From the NCBI GenBank assembly GCA_963718105.1, contig OY970352.1:434001-498000 (forward strand): 64,000 nt of DNA. Reading direction: 5' to 3'. This document shows positions 44,799-53,425 of this stretch, in pieces. Numbering within the stretch: the stretch's first letter is position 1; each line of letters begins with the position of its first letter. The DNA is from DASYKT01 sp963718105. Lineage in GTDB: Bacteria; Acidobacteriota; Blastocatellia; Pyrinomonadales; Pyrinomonadaceae. The position numbers were made by a program, and so were the translations under genes. The notes below the pieces were generated by a model. That model saw nothing but the letters and a program-made list of their open reading frames with translations, was not told where the DNA came from and ran no database searches.

Positions 44799-45944
44799 TT
44801 AATCCGCGAAGGCCACGCTGAGATTTTTGAGCGGCATTGAATCGGATTTATCAACTTCTTCGATCTCTTCCCGATCAACATAGTTATAGAGGATGTCGCG
44901 TTGCTGGGGGCGGAAGCTGGCTTCGCGGATCTGGTAGCGGAGGTCGCGTTCGTTGGCGCAGGTGCTGGCGCCGGCGGCGGAAACCACGTTCTCTTCGATC
45001 ATGATCGAGCCCATGTCATCCGCGCCGAAGCGCAGCGCCGTTTGCCCGAGCTTTAATCCTTGCGTCAGCCACGAGGCCTGGATGTGTTGGACGTTGTCGA
45101 GAAAGATGCGCGAGACGGCGAGCATCTGCAGATAGTCGATGCCGGTCGGTTCCTCGGTGATCTTGCGGCCGAGCGCGGTGTTTTCGCGCTGAAATGTCCA
45201 GGGGATAAACGCCGTAAAGCCGCCCGTTTCGTCCTGCACATCGCGAATGCGTTGCAGATGGCGCACGCGGTGTTCGATCTTATCGCCGATGCCGAACATC
45301 ATCGTGGCGGTCGAGATCAATCCGACCTTGTGCACGGCGCGCATCACGTCCAGCCATTCCTGCGTGTTGCATTTGGTCGAGACGCGTTTGCGCACTTCGT
45401 CATCCAAAATCTCGCCGCCGCCGCCGGGCAGGGAATTAAGGCCCGCCGCTTTTAGCCGCCGCATAATGGTTTCGTAATCCAGCTTGCTGATCAGGTGGAT
45501 GTTGTGAATTTCCGGCGGGGAAAAGCAATGCAGTTGAAACTTCGGATATTTCGCGTGGAGCGTAGAGAGCAGGTCTTCATACCACTCGATGTTGAAATCC
45601 GGGTGCAGGCCGCCCTGCATCAAGACGCCGGTGCCGCCCAGCTCAATAGTTTCGTCGATGCGTTTGCAGATCTCTTCGATGGAATGCACGTAGGTGTCGG
45701 GCTTACCCGGACGGCGATAGAATGCGCAAAAGGTGCAGACCACATTACAGACGTTGGTGTAATTGATGTTGCGGTCGATGATGTAGGTCACTATATCAGC
45801 GGGATTTTTTTGCTCGCGGATCTGGTGCGCGGCCAGCCCGATGCGGACGAAATCTTTCGATTCGAGCAGCACGGTGCATTCCTCGGCGCTGATGCGCTCT
45901 CCCGCGACCGCTTTGTCCAGAATTGGTTGAATATCAGTAACCAT
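44799..45944 (-). CDS. mqnC: Cyclic dehypoxanthinyl futalosine synthase
   Basis: A 381-residue radical-SAM enzyme of the futalosine pathway to menaquinone. The 4Fe-4S cluster motif C-x3-C-x2-C appears as CNVVCTFC (about residues 61-68). MQGGLHPDFNIEWYEDLL, then HCFSPPEIH and LNSLPGGGGEILDDEVR, are standard family blocks. Chemistry: it cyclises dehypoxanthine futalosine. mqnA, which begins the pathway, lies 2.6 kb further on (48517-49335) on the same strand, but other genes intervene. Presence of both strongly suggests menaquinone synthesis without the classical men pathway. Confidence 0.97.
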   Translation of the reverse strand: MVTDIQPILDKAVAGERISAEECTVLLESKDFVRIGLAAHQIREQKNPADIVTYIIDRNINYTNVCNVVCTFCAFYRRPGKPDTYVHSIEEICKRIDETIELGGTGVLMQGGLHPDFNIEWYEDLLSTLHAKYPKFQLHCFSPPEIHNIHLISKLDYETIMRRLKAAGLNSLPGGGGEILDDEVRKRVSTKCNTQEWLDVMRAVHKVGLISTATMMFGIGDKIEHRVRHLQRIRDVQDETGGFTAFIPWTFQRENTALGRKITEEPTGIDYLQMLAVSRIFLDNVQHIQASWLTQGLKLGQTALRFGADDMGSIMIEENVVSAAGASTCANERDLRYQIREASFRPQQRDILYNYVDREEIEEVDKSDSMPLKNLSVAFAD

Positions 45945-46273
45945 AGCTTAGATTTTATGTGAAAAGTTTATCAAATAAAAATCCCAGATCGGCGGAACTG
46001 TTAAAAATACCAGCTACCCAGGTAAATGGAGGGCATATTTCGCAAATTTTCTTGCTTTAACTAAGGCGTTGTGATATTCAGTGTTCAAGGCCGCAAAAAA
46101 ACTTCGAAAAACGTCTTCGGCCGTTTCCCGATCTGTTTTTTGGTGAAGCGAAGATAAAGATATATCGCAGTTTCGCTTTCCGATGTTCGGTAACATTGGC
46201 TAACGGCTCTTTTTATTGGCAGCTCCCGGGCCAACTATTCCCATTTTCTTTCACAAAAATAGGAGGTTTTCTA
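45945..46273. other. Gene-free interval between mqnC and the Cys-rich protein gene
   Basis: This 329-bp interval separates divergent genes and should hold both promoters. A 60-codon frame on the - strand (46014-46196) has no RBS and no recognisable sequence, so I do not call it. An AGGAGG ribosome-binding site sits at 46261-46266 for the gene that follows. Confidence 0.5.
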
Positions 46274-46573
46274 ATGTTAAGATCTATTGCAACACTAAGG
46301 TCAGCTATCAAGAACCGTCTGGCCCTCCTTATAGTTATGCTTGCCCTGCTCGGATTCTTTTCCTTCGGAGGAACGAGATACTTTGACACTGCCCAGCAAA
46401 CAAGCGCCCAGCCTTGTTATATGATCGAACACTACTATTACGCCGAAGCGGCCATGATCAATCTGGTCGGGTTGAGAATATATACCTGCGGCGGCGGGGT
46501 TACGGGCTGGGGAATCATTACCCAGTATGATGACACCCAGCAGGGCGGCTGCTGCGGCAGTTGTTGTGACTAA
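46274..46573 (+). CDS. Small secreted Cys-rich protein (DUF6289-like)
   Basis: The ATG at 46274 with a perfect AGGAGG RBS 7 nt upstream gives a 99-residue protein. A hydrophobic signal segment (LALLIVMLALLGFFSF) precedes TAQQTSAQPCYM, where cleavage is likely near AQ|P. The ~55-residue mature part has C at PCYM, C in YTCGGG and four Cys in the C-terminal CCGSCCD. Its YYYAEAAMINLVGLRIYTCGGG pattern (quoted in part) loosely resembles the small DUF6289-type secreted proteins. A peptide toxin/RiPP-like or metal-binding role is possible. Unknown function. Followed by a candidate terminator. Confidence 0.75.
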   Translation: MLRSIATLRSAIKNRLALLIVMLALLGFFSFGGTRYFDTAQQTSAQPCYMIEHYYYAEAAMINLVGLRIYTCGGGVTGWGIITQYDDTQQGGCCGSCCD

Positions 46574-46596
46574 CAGTAAGATAAATATCATCGGGT

Positions 46597-46637
46597 AGAA
46601 AGCTGCCGGGACTTAAGGGTCTCGCGCGGCTTTCTTT
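46597..46637 (+). terminator. Candidate terminator after the Cys-rich protein gene
   Basis: AGAAAGC (46597-46603) pairs with GCTTTCT (46629-46635), followed by T. A larger inner loop weakens it. Confidence 0.5.
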
Positions 46638-46682
46638 ATGGCAAAGCGGCAATGAAAGCCGTCCGGCCGCCGCGGATTTTAG

Positions 46683-46711
46683 TTGATACAAACGGCCGCC
46701 TTCTGTAGTAT
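46683..46711 (+). promoter_or_regulatory. Candidate sigma-70 promoter for the CHRD/FG-GAP gene
   Basis: TTGATA (46683-46688), a 17-nt spacer and TAGTAT (46706-46711) match a housekeeping-type promoter about 105 nt before the start codon at 46822. Confidence 0.45.
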
Positions 46712-46821
46712 AGTTATCGAACCAATACTTGAAAAATTTGCAGTACTGAATTGATGCGACAATTCATTAAATGCTTCAGTTCAATAATGTTATTGTTTTA
46801 CTTAATCAAAGAGAGGGAGTT

Positions 46822-48225
46822 ATGAACAATAGGAAAGCAAGTTTTATTACGATAGTGATCTTGACGTTTATGTTTGCAGCCTCGGCAGCCACAGCTAAGG
46901 CCGAGAATTTCATTGCGTACCTTAACGGCGCCCAGCAGGTGCCGGCCGCAGCCACCAGCGCGACAGGCTATGCGCGGGTGTTTCTAAATGAAGGTGCGGG
47001 TACCATTACTTTCACGGTGGTTTTTAACGGGTTGACGAGTGCACAGACCCTCTCACACATACACGCACCCGCTGCCATCGGAGCCAATGCCTCGGTAGTG
47101 ATCGATTTCGGCGCTGTCGGCGGAACGTCGGGAACGATCTCCGGCACGCGGTCGATCACCCCGACGCAGATCGCCCAGCTTCGCGCTCACCAGGGATATG
47201 TAAATGTCCACAGCGTTAATTTTCCCAACGGCGAGATCCGCGGCCAGCTTGGCATAACGCGTCCGGTCGATTATGACGGCGACGGCAAGCAAGATCCCAG
47301 TATCATCCGCTTCCCTAATCTCGCGCCCCCGGCCGTCGCGCAGATAACCTATTACAACAACAATACGACCAGCGGCGTGCAGATCGAACCGTGGGGCGAT
47401 GTCAACAGGGATTTCCCGGCACCGGGAGATTATGACGGCGACGGTAAAGGCGATCTGGCCATTTATCGTGACGGTGCAAGTTCCCCGAACAGCATCAGTG
47501 AGCATTGGATACTTTTCTCTTCGAACGGTACCGTGGGCAGGGCCTTTTTCGGCTCACCCGGTGACGAGGCGGTCAACCGCGATTATGACGGCGACGGTAA
47601 AACCGACGTGGCGGTATTTCGCCGCGGCTTAAACGAAGGAGACCCGGCTGTCTGGTACATCCAGCAGAGTTCGAACGGGCAGGTAAGAATAACGCAGTTT
47701 GGAACGACCGGAAATACCGAGGACAACTCGACCGGTGACACCCCGGTGCCGGGCGATTATGACGGCGACGGCAAATTCGACCTGGCGGTTTACCGCTTCG
47801 GATTTACCGGCAACCCGTCCAATAACGCCTTCATCGTGCTGCGCAGCCTGGACGGAGTTACCACCTACCAGAACTGGGGCAATTTCACCAGCGATTACAT
47901 CCTGCCGGGCGATTATGACGGCGACGGCAAGTACGACTATTGCGTGGCGCGAACCGGCGCCACCGCTACCTCGCCGATGGTATGGTGGGTGCTGAAGAGC
48001 TCTAACGGACAGGTACAGGCACAGACGTTCGGTTTCAGCGCCGATCTGCCGACACAGGGCGATTACGACGGCGATGCCCGGACCGATTTTTCGGTCTATC
48101 GCAACGGGGCTACTGTCGGTTCGGCCAGTTTCTTCTGGTACTTCAGCAGCATGGTCAATAACGGCTTTGCTACCCAGTGGGGCGTCAGAGGCGACTTCCC
48201 GCCGGCTACATTCGACGCGCGTTAG
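46822..48225 (+). CDS. Secreted CHRD-domain protein with FG-GAP/VCBS repeats
   Basis: The ATG at 46822 (RBS GAGAGGGAG) gives a 467-residue product with signal peptide (IVILTFMFAASAATAKA). Residues ~30-150 are a CHRD domain (AYLNGAQQVPAAATSATG, then HIHAPAAIGANASVVIDF and NVHSVNFPNGEIRGQLG), a fold found in secreted proteins in many phyla. The remaining ~300 residues are six repeats with DYDGDGKxDxAVYR and NGWY-type hairpins, homologous to the C-terminal repeats at 35781-38828. Calcium-binding DxDGDG loops suggest an extracellular structural or adhesive role. Ends with its own terminator. Confidence 0.88.
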   Translation: MNNRKASFITIVILTFMFAASAATAKAENFIAYLNGAQQVPAAATSATGYARVFLNEGAGTITFTVVFNGLTSAQTLSHIHAPAAIGANASVVIDFGAVGGTSGTISGTRSITPTQIAQLRAHQGYVNVHSVNFPNGEIRGQLGITRPVDYDGDGKQDPSIIRFPNLAPPAVAQITYYNNNTTSGVQIEPWGDVNRDFPAPGDYDGDGKGDLAIYRDGASSPNSISEHWILFSSNGTVGRAFFGSPGDEAVNRDYDGDGKTDVAVFRRGLNEGDPAVWYIQQSSNGQVRITQFGTTGNTEDNSTGDTPVPGDYDGDGKFDLAVYRFGFTGNPSNNAFIVLRSLDGVTTYQNWGNFTSDYILPGDYDGDGKYDYCVARTGATATSPMVWWVLKSSNGQVQAQTFGFSADLPTQGDYDGDARTDFSVYRNGATVGSASFFWYFSSMVNNGFATQWGVRGDFPPATFDAR

Positions 48226-48240
48226 TTTAACGGCATAGAT

Positions 48241-48276
48241 AAAAAAAGCTCCGGCAGGGTTTGCCGGGGCTTTTTT
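48241..48276 (+). terminator. Rho-independent terminator
   Basis: AAAAAGCTCCGGCA / GGGTT / TGCCGGGGCTTTTTT: a 14-bp stem with one G-U/C-type mismatch, followed by a T-run. It ends the CHRD/FG-GAP gene. Confidence 0.9.
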
Positions 48277-48283
48277 GTGTGAT

Positions 48284-48326
48284 GGAGCGCCGAATTCATT
48301 CGGCATAGTAGACTAAAGTCTGTCCT
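48284..48326. repeat. Inverted-repeat fragment shared with 5506-5580
   Basis: GGAGCGCCGAATTCATTCGG and AGACTAAAGTCT share their blocks with the compound repeat after rplJ. Dispersed family. Confidence 0.65.
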
Positions 48327-48412
48327 CTATAATTTTTTTGCAAAATTGTTGATACTTTTCGTTCTAATTTTACGCGTTATCTAGTGGAAGAGATTTTTTC
48401 ACGAAAGGCAGA

Positions 48413-48520
48413 ATGAAAATGATGAGAAGCAGAGAGAACAAATTTCAAGGCAGTGATATGGCGCTGGTGTTGTTTGTCGGTATCGCCGCCTGGTTAATGC
48501 TGTATCAATGGGCGTTTTAG
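48413..48520 (+). CDS. Tiny single-pass membrane protein (35 aa)
   Basis: A short frame starting MKMMRSRENKFQGSDMAL and ending WLMLYQWAF. A basic N-terminus precedes one transmembrane helix (MALVLFVGIAAWLMLYQW). An AAAGG-type RBS lies 7 nt before the ATG. It ends 4 nt inside the convergent mqnA stop. Its size and topology are like other short bacterial membrane proteins. Unknown function. Confidence 0.45.
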   Translation: MKMMRSRENKFQGSDMALVLFVGIAAWLMLYQWAF

Positions 48521-49335
48521 TCCCCTTGATCCACGAATAGCAGGGGCCTGTTTTGGGCGATCAGGGAGTTTTTAGCGGCCAGCTCGAAATAAAGCTCCAT
48601 ACCCCGGCGCATCGAATCGTCCACTGAGTAGCTGATATTCTCCGTTAGATAAGTCCTGAAATCCTCACGCGGCAGTTTTATTTCCTTTTCATAATTCGAA
48701 ACTATCTCGTCGATATTAGCCAGGCCTTCGTCGCGGGCGGCGGCAAAATCCAGTTCTAACCCCCCAGCGCGCGTCATCCACATCGCAAAAACAAAGCCGA
48801 AGCCCGTGTGATGCTTCCAGAGCTCGGCCAGATCAAAAACTCGCAGATCGGAATCGCCGGCGGTGCCGGAAGGTGCCGACAGCTTTAGGGCCGGGTCGCC
48901 TATCAACAGGGCGCAGTCAGCCTCGCTCAACATTTTACCCAGATCGGGCTCGGCTGGGGCCCATTCCGGCTCAAAGCCTAAAAATTCACGAAAAATGATC
49001 TTTGTGAGGGTAACGGATGTCTTGGAAGAGATATCGAGGGCGACCGACTTTGCTTCCGACAGCTCTTTGCCCCGGGTGACCAGGGCCACGCTGCGGACTT
49101 TTTCCTTGGCACCGACGCAGACGTCGGGCACCAGCCGCACGTCAGGGGCCGTCTGGTAGGCGATGACCGGAACGAGCGCTGCATCTACCCGGCCCTGCGC
49201 CAGCAGCTCGGCCGAGCGGGCAGGGGCATTGTCCAAAATTATTTCGACTTTGCCGTGGTTCAGCCCGTAAAGAAATGACCAAACCAGCGGCGCTGTATTG
49301 GAATAGCTGGAGGCTGAAATTCGCGGAACCGGCAT
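48517..49335 (-). CDS. mqnA: Chorismate dehydratase
   Basis: A 272-residue periplasmic-binding-protein-like fold that dehydrates chorismate to 3-enolpyruvyl-benzoate, the first step of the futalosine pathway. Family landmarks: ISASSYSNTAPLVW (residues ~6-19), GRVDAALVPVIAY (about 48-60), RSVALVTRG (about 82-90), SKTSVTLTKIIFREF and DCALLIGDPALKL (about 137-149). Begins MPVPR. The GNAT gene ends just upstream of it (5-nt gap), so they are co-transcribed. Works with mqnC in this window. Confidence 0.95.
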   Translation of the reverse strand: MPVPRISASSYSNTAPLVWSFLYGLNHGKVEIILDNAPARSAELLAQGRVDAALVPVIAYQTAPDVRLVPDVCVGAKEKVRSVALVTRGKELSEAKSVALDISSKTSVTLTKIIFREFLGFEPEWAPAEPDLGKMLSEADCALLIGDPALKLSAPSGTAGDSDLRVFDLAELWKHHTGFGFVFAMWMTRAGGLELDFAAARDEGLANIDEIVSNYEKEIKLPREDFRTYLTENISYSVDDSMRRGMELYFELAAKNSLIAQNRPLLFVDQGD

Positions 49336-49340
49336 TTGTA

Positions 49341-49628
49341 TCAGTCAGCCAGGACGTCCTTGAACTCAGGATTTTCGTAAAGCGCGAGCTTGGCGTAATT
49401 GCAGGTCGCATTGACCTTTAAACCATTGTCCCGGGCATATTTTACGGCCTCTGCGAGGAGGTCCCGCCCGATGCCTTCGCCGCGCAGTTTTTTATCGACC
49501 TCAGTGTGGTCGATAGTTATCTCATTATCGCCGGTTTTGACGTATGTCATCTCGGCGACCCATTCACCATTTTCTTCAATATAAAAAGCACCCTTTTTCC
49601 CGTGCTCGTCTCTTTGGATTTCCATCAT
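49341..49628 (-). CDS. GNAT-family N-acetyltransferase, short form (YjdJ-like)
   Basis: The start is taken at 49628 or 49625 (MMEIQRDEHG), close to an AAAGG RBS. A longer in-frame start at 49664 exists. About 95 residues. A single compact GNAT domain: EITIDHTEVDKKLRGEGIGRDLLAEAVKYARDNG contains the acetyl-CoA loop RGEGIGRDLL (Q/RxxGxG/A) (quoted in parts). CNYAKLALYENPEFKDVL ends the domain. This is the short YjdJ/Gtn1 type. Acceptor unknown. Co-transcribed upstream of mqnA. Confidence 0.88.
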   Translation of the reverse strand: MMEIQRDEHGKKGAFYIEENGEWVAEMTYVKTGDNEITIDHTEVDKKLRGEGIGRDLLAEAVKYARDNGLKVNATCNYAKLALYENPEFKDVLAD

Positions 49629-49702
49629 ACCTTTATTTCTAACAGATGCGTTTAACTTTGCCAAATCTTGCCGGAATTAATTGGCTGAATTATGCTTAGC
49701 TA

Positions 49703-50350
49703 ATGAAAATTTACGACGTAACGGTGCCTATCAGCTCTGAGACCCCGATCTATCAGGGCGACCCGCCGGCAAAGATAGACCTTTGCAAATCGATCGCAAG
49801 GGGCGATGCGGCCAATGTCTCGCAAATTTGCGTCGGCGTACACACCGCCAGCCACGTGGATGCGCCCAATCATTTTATCGAGGGCGGCAAGCGCGTCCAT
49901 GAGATACCGCTCGAATCGCTCATCGGCAATTGCCGCGTGCTCGAATTATCCGACGAAATAACCTCCATTGAACCGGAACATTTGGGAGATTTGGCGAATG
50001 TCGAGCGAATTTTATTTAAAACGCGAAACTCTCACTTTTGGAATACGCCGGAAGACGGGTTCCGGACGGATTTTACTTATATCTCGCCCGGGGCTGCGCG
50101 GGTGCTCGCCGGCAGCGGCCTGAAGCTGGTCGGGATAGATTACCTCTCGGTGGAAAAATTCGGCTCGGAAGATTTTGCCACGCATATCACTCTGCTGGAA
50201 AAAAATATCGTGATCGTCGAGGGACTGGACCTGCGCGAGGTTCCCGCCGGAGATTATGAAATAACCTGCCTGCCGCTCAAATATATTGGCGGCGGCGGCG
50301 ATGGATCTCCGGCAAGGACGATATTGAGAACGGTGAGCAGTGAGCAGTGA
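49703..50350 (+). CDS. Cyclase family protein (kynurenine formamidase-like)
   Basis: A 215-residue alpha/beta/alpha hydrolase of the cyclase family (PF04199-like). The metal/active-site motif H-T-A-S-H-V-D-A-P-N-H-F is at about residues 48-59 (HxxxHxDxPxHF). Other landmarks are the early DVTVPISSETP and the later VGIDYLSVEKFG. Members hydrolyse N-formylkynurenine or related amides/lactones. KynB identity cannot be asserted because other amidohydrolases share these motifs and no tryptophan-degradation genes are nearby. Divergent from the GNAT gene. Confidence 0.9.
   Translation: MKIYDVTVPISSETPIYQGDPPAKIDLCKSIARGDAANVSQICVGVHTASHVDAPNHFIEGGKRVHEIPLESLIGNCRVLELSDEITSIEPEHLGDLANVERILFKTRNSHFWNTPEDGFRTDFTYISPGAARVLAGSGLKLVGIDYLSVEKFGSEDFATHITLLEKNIVIVEGLDLREVPAGDYEITCLPLKYIGGGGDGSPARTILRTVSSEQ
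50331..50349. repeat. Short heptad run at the cyclase stop
   Basis: GTGAGCA, GTGAGCA, GTGAGCG tandem copies overlap the last codons and the TGA of the cyclase gene. No complementary arm follows, so this is a single-armed member. Confidence 0.65.
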
Positions 50351-50384
50351 GCGGTAAAGCAATAAGCAGAACGGATCAAGAACA

Positions 50385-50906
50385 ATGAGAAAAATTCTTT
50401 TAGCCCTTTCGGCACTTATTTTTTGTTTTTCAATTTTGTCAGTCGCACAAACCCCGGCGCAGACCGTGGCGAATTTGGAGCAGCCAAAAAAAGAAATAAA
50501 ACTCAGTGATGAAGACGCCGTTTATGAGGCTGGATTCAGGATAATGCTGGGACGGTGGCTTTCGAACAATACCGAACGCTATCCAAATTACTATCTCAAA
50601 ATCGAGGGCAAAAAAGATCCGAGCGGCCCGCTGATGGAAAAACTCAGCGATCTGGGCGTGCAGATACGAAAAGCGTCTGATTGCTTTATTTTCGATAAAG
50701 ACGGTTCGATCGTGCTGGATAAGGTGACCAAAAAACAAGGCATTCTTTTTTCAATCTCAAAACTAAAATGGACAAGCAAGGACGAAGTGAAATTTGGCGG
50801 CTACGATCATGAAGGAAATATGGGCGCTTTCGGATGCACCTATACTCTCAAGCGTGAAGACGGCAAATGGAAAATGGACAAGGCAGAGGAATGTTGGATC
50901 TCCTAG
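50385..50906 (+). CDS. Secreted protein of unknown function
   Basis: A 173-residue product with a signal peptide (ILLALSALIFCFSILSVAQ). Mature part: an acidic/helical segment (KKEIKLSDEDAVYEAGFRIMLGRW), then beta-rich sequence (CFIFDKDGSIVLDKVTKKQGILFSISKLKW) ending GAFGCTYTLKREDGKWKMDKAEECWIS, i.e. four Cys overall, two of which may pair. The final WKMDKAEECW resembles the closing strand of secreted NTF2-like domains. I do not recognise a family. Confidence 0.75.
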   Translation: MRKILLALSALIFCFSILSVAQTPAQTVANLEQPKKEIKLSDEDAVYEAGFRIMLGRWLSNNTERYPNYYLKIEGKKDPSGPLMEKLSDLGVQIRKASDCFIFDKDGSIVLDKVTKKQGILFSISKLKWTSKDEVKFGGYDHEGNMGAFGCTYTLKREDGKWKMDKAEECWIS

Positions 50907-51000
50907 TGCGCCGGCAGCCGCTAAAGAAACCTAACCCTTGATACAGACGTAAGCATACCGCGATCAAAACTTGAACACTTTCGTTTTTATGGGATATCTA

Positions 51001-52500
51001 ATGAAAAAATTCGCGGTTGTTATTGGGATATGGGCGACGATCCTTCTCTCGTCCGGTGTTGCAATAGCGCAAGACGAGAATGCTTTGCGCGTGTTAAATT
51101 CCGCGTTGGACGCTCTCGGCGGGAAAGAAAAGATCAGTTCTTTCAAGTCGATCTATTTTTCGGCCGGCGGCACGGAAAACGGCACCGCCGCCGGACAGTC
51201 TTACGATCCGGGAAGAGACACTTTTACCAGGCACGAAGAAAAACTCGCGGTCTTTGCCGATGGCGTCCGCCTCGCCTACGAATACAAAACGGAGCGCGGT
51301 GACGGCACTACCCGCTGGCGGCGCTTTATGTTTGCGGACGGACGGCGCCTGGTGGCGGATTTCGGCACGAAGTCGGCTTACGCGTCGGCGATAACATTTC
51401 CTTCGATAGACCGCAACCAGGATGCGCGCCGCATTCCACATTTCCTTTTGCTCGAAGTTTTGGCAAATGTTTCCAGCGCGCACTACGTGGGAGCGCGGAA
51501 TTACGAAAACAAGCCGCAGGAAGTAATCACGGTAACGCTGCCAAATACGAAGATCCTGCTTTTGCTTTATTTCGATAAGCAAACGAAGCTTTTGACGAAA
51601 TACGAATATTCGACCAATATGCCGGGGATCGGCGCCGCCATGGTCGAATATGTTTTTGCGGGATACCGGCAGCACCCGCAGTTGGGCTGGTTTCCGGTCT
51701 CGCATGAGATAAAGATCAACGGCAAAGTTTTTCGAAACCTGATCTTTGACCGGGCCCTGGCTGATTCGGACGAAGCCGAGGCGATGATGAAATTGCCTCC
51801 CGAGCTCGAAGGATTTGTCACTCCGGCGGGCACGGTCAAAGAGATCGCCAAAGGCGTTTATTTTGTCTATGGGGTCAGTGGTTTTCAGCCGATGTTCATC
51901 GAGTTCAAGGATTTTGTGCTGGCGGTGGAAGCCCCGGCAAACCATCCGAGCGTGGAAGAGACTCCGCTGGAAACGATCGGCGATATCAATTCGGTGACGG
52001 AAGAATTTATCGCCAGGATCAGGCAGACAATTCCAAACAAGCCGATAAAATATGTCGCGATCACGCATAGTCACAGCGATCACATGGGCGGCTTGCGGGC
52101 TTTCACTGCCGAAAATCCAACCGTGCTGACCTCACAGGGCAACAAAACATTTTATGAGAACTTTGTGCCGGGTTTGAAAGTGGAAACATTCGCCGGAAAG
52201 CGGGTCATTTCCGACGGGCAGCGAACGGTGGAATTAATTAATGTCGGGAAAAATCCGCATACGGAAGAAAATATTATCGTATACTTGCCGCAGGAAAATT
52301 TTATCTTTCAAGGCGACCTGTTCTACTTTAACGGCGATGCTTCTTTTCCGCCGAAAGACCGGATGACGGTGATGCCTTTCTTTGCCAACTGGCTAAAGAA
52401 AAACAAACTCGCGCCCGCGCGCATCTACGGCTTTCATGGGACTCTGTACGCGACTATGGAGCATGTCGAGAGGGTGCTGGCGATAAGCAAGCCGCGCTGA
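51001..52500 (+). CDS. Secreted metallo-beta-lactamase-fold hydrolase
   Basis: The start at 51001 (MKKFAVVIGIW) gives a clean signal peptide cleaved after AIAQ. The in-frame start at 50971 would put ten residues in front of it. 499 residues. The N-terminal ~280 residues are a domain I do not recognise. The MBL fold starts near 290 and has HSHSDHMGG (about residue 357, HxHxDH), GRVIS and the metal ligand region KNPHTEENIIVYLP (about 420) and FQGDLF. The second His and the Asp (GDLF) are present, so activity is plausible. Substrate unknown; periplasmic. Confidence 0.87.
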   Translation: MKKFAVVIGIWATILLSSGVAIAQDENALRVLNSALDALGGKEKISSFKSIYFSAGGTENGTAAGQSYDPGRDTFTRHEEKLAVFADGVRLAYEYKTERGDGTTRWRRFMFADGRRLVADFGTKSAYASAITFPSIDRNQDARRIPHFLLLEVLANVSSAHYVGARNYENKPQEVITVTLPNTKILLLLYFDKQTKLLTKYEYSTNMPGIGAAMVEYVFAGYRQHPQLGWFPVSHEIKINGKVFRNLIFDRALADSDEAEAMMKLPPELEGFVTPAGTVKEIAKGVYFVYGVSGFQPMFIEFKDFVLAVEAPANHPSVEETPLETIGDINSVTEEFIARIRQTIPNKPIKYVAITHSHSDHMGGLRAFTAENPTVLTSQGNKTFYENFVPGLKVETFAGKRVISDGQRTVELINVGKNPHTEENIIVYLPQENFIFQGDLFYFNGDASFPPKDRMTVMPFFANWLKKNKLAPARIYGFHGTLYATMEHVERVLAISKPR

Positions 52501-52602
52501 TATTAGCTGAAACGTGCGGCGTAGTATTATGTAGTTTTAATATTAACGCGACCGGGGCCGCGCTTTGCCGGCGCTCACAGGTTTTGGCCGTTTTTTATTT
52601 TT

Positions 52603-53412
52603 ATGAAGATCATACTTGGATTTATTTTGATGGTGCTGTGTTTTGCGGCTGCGGCTGTTGCTGTGGGGGCGCAAAACCCGCAGAACGATCCGGCGGTGCC
52701 GCACATTTTTTACCGGATACCCGGACAGGAAAAAGCCCGAGTGCAAAAAGATATCGTTTATAAAAAAACGGAAGCCGCGGAACTTAAGATGGATATTTAT
52801 TCGCCGGCGGAAACCAAGGCCGGAGCGCTGCTCCCGGCGGTATTTTTTGTCAGCGGCGCCAGCGAGACAAAGCACTGGAATGTCTACAAAGACTATGGCG
52901 AATTGACGGCGGCGGGCGGCATGATCGCGGTCAATTTCAACAAGCGTTTTCCGCAGGGCGAAGCCGGTTATGCCACGGGGCTTGAAGACACGCTTTCCGC
53001 GATCGCATTTGTGCGTGAAAACGCGGCGAAATACGGTATCGACAAAGACCGGATCGTGGTGTGGACTTTTTCCGCCGGCGGCGCGCTGACCATCGCGGGC
53101 CTGCAGGAAAATCAGCCTTATGTTAAAGCGGTGATCAGCTACTACGGAATTCTGGGGATGACTTCGCGCAGGCAGGTGACGGCGCTGGGTGAAAAACTTC
53201 CGCCGCTGCTGGTGGTTCGCGCGGGCCGCGATTCGCAATTTATAAACAACGCGATCGACCTCTTTGTTCATGAAGCGATAAACAAGAACGCGGACATAAT
53301 TTTTTACAATTACCCTAATGGGCAGCACGCGTTCGAGCTGCGCGACGATACCGGGCAGACGCGCGATATATTGCGTAAGACATTCCGGTTTTTGACGGAA
53401 AAGTTTAATTAA
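52603..53412 (+). CDS. Alpha/beta hydrolase, secreted
   Basis: A 269-residue serine hydrolase with signal peptide (FILMVLCFAAAAVAVGA). Nucleophile in WTFSAGGALTI (GxSxGG type here as FSAGGA; Ser about residue 154), Asp in RAGRDSQFI and His in NGQHAFEL (about 244). It resembles carboxylesterase/dienelactone-type enzymes or dipeptidyl-peptidase-like folds. Substrate not deducible. Stands alone. Confidence 0.85.
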   Translation: MKIILGFILMVLCFAAAAVAVGAQNPQNDPAVPHIFYRIPGQEKARVQKDIVYKKTEAAELKMDIYSPAETKAGALLPAVFFVSGASETKHWNVYKDYGELTAAGGMIAVNFNKRFPQGEAGYATGLEDTLSAIAFVRENAAKYGIDKDRIVVWTFSAGGALTIAGLQENQPYVKAVISYYGILGMTSRRQVTALGEKLPPLLVVRAGRDSQFINNAIDLFVHEAINKNADIIFYNYPNGQHAFELRDDTGQTRDILRKTFRFLTEKFN

Positions 53413-53425
53413 AAGACTGGTTTGT

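Noticed and set aside
46014..46196. 60-codon frame on the - strand
   Set aside because: No RBS and no recognisable sequence; it lies in the divergent promoter interval.
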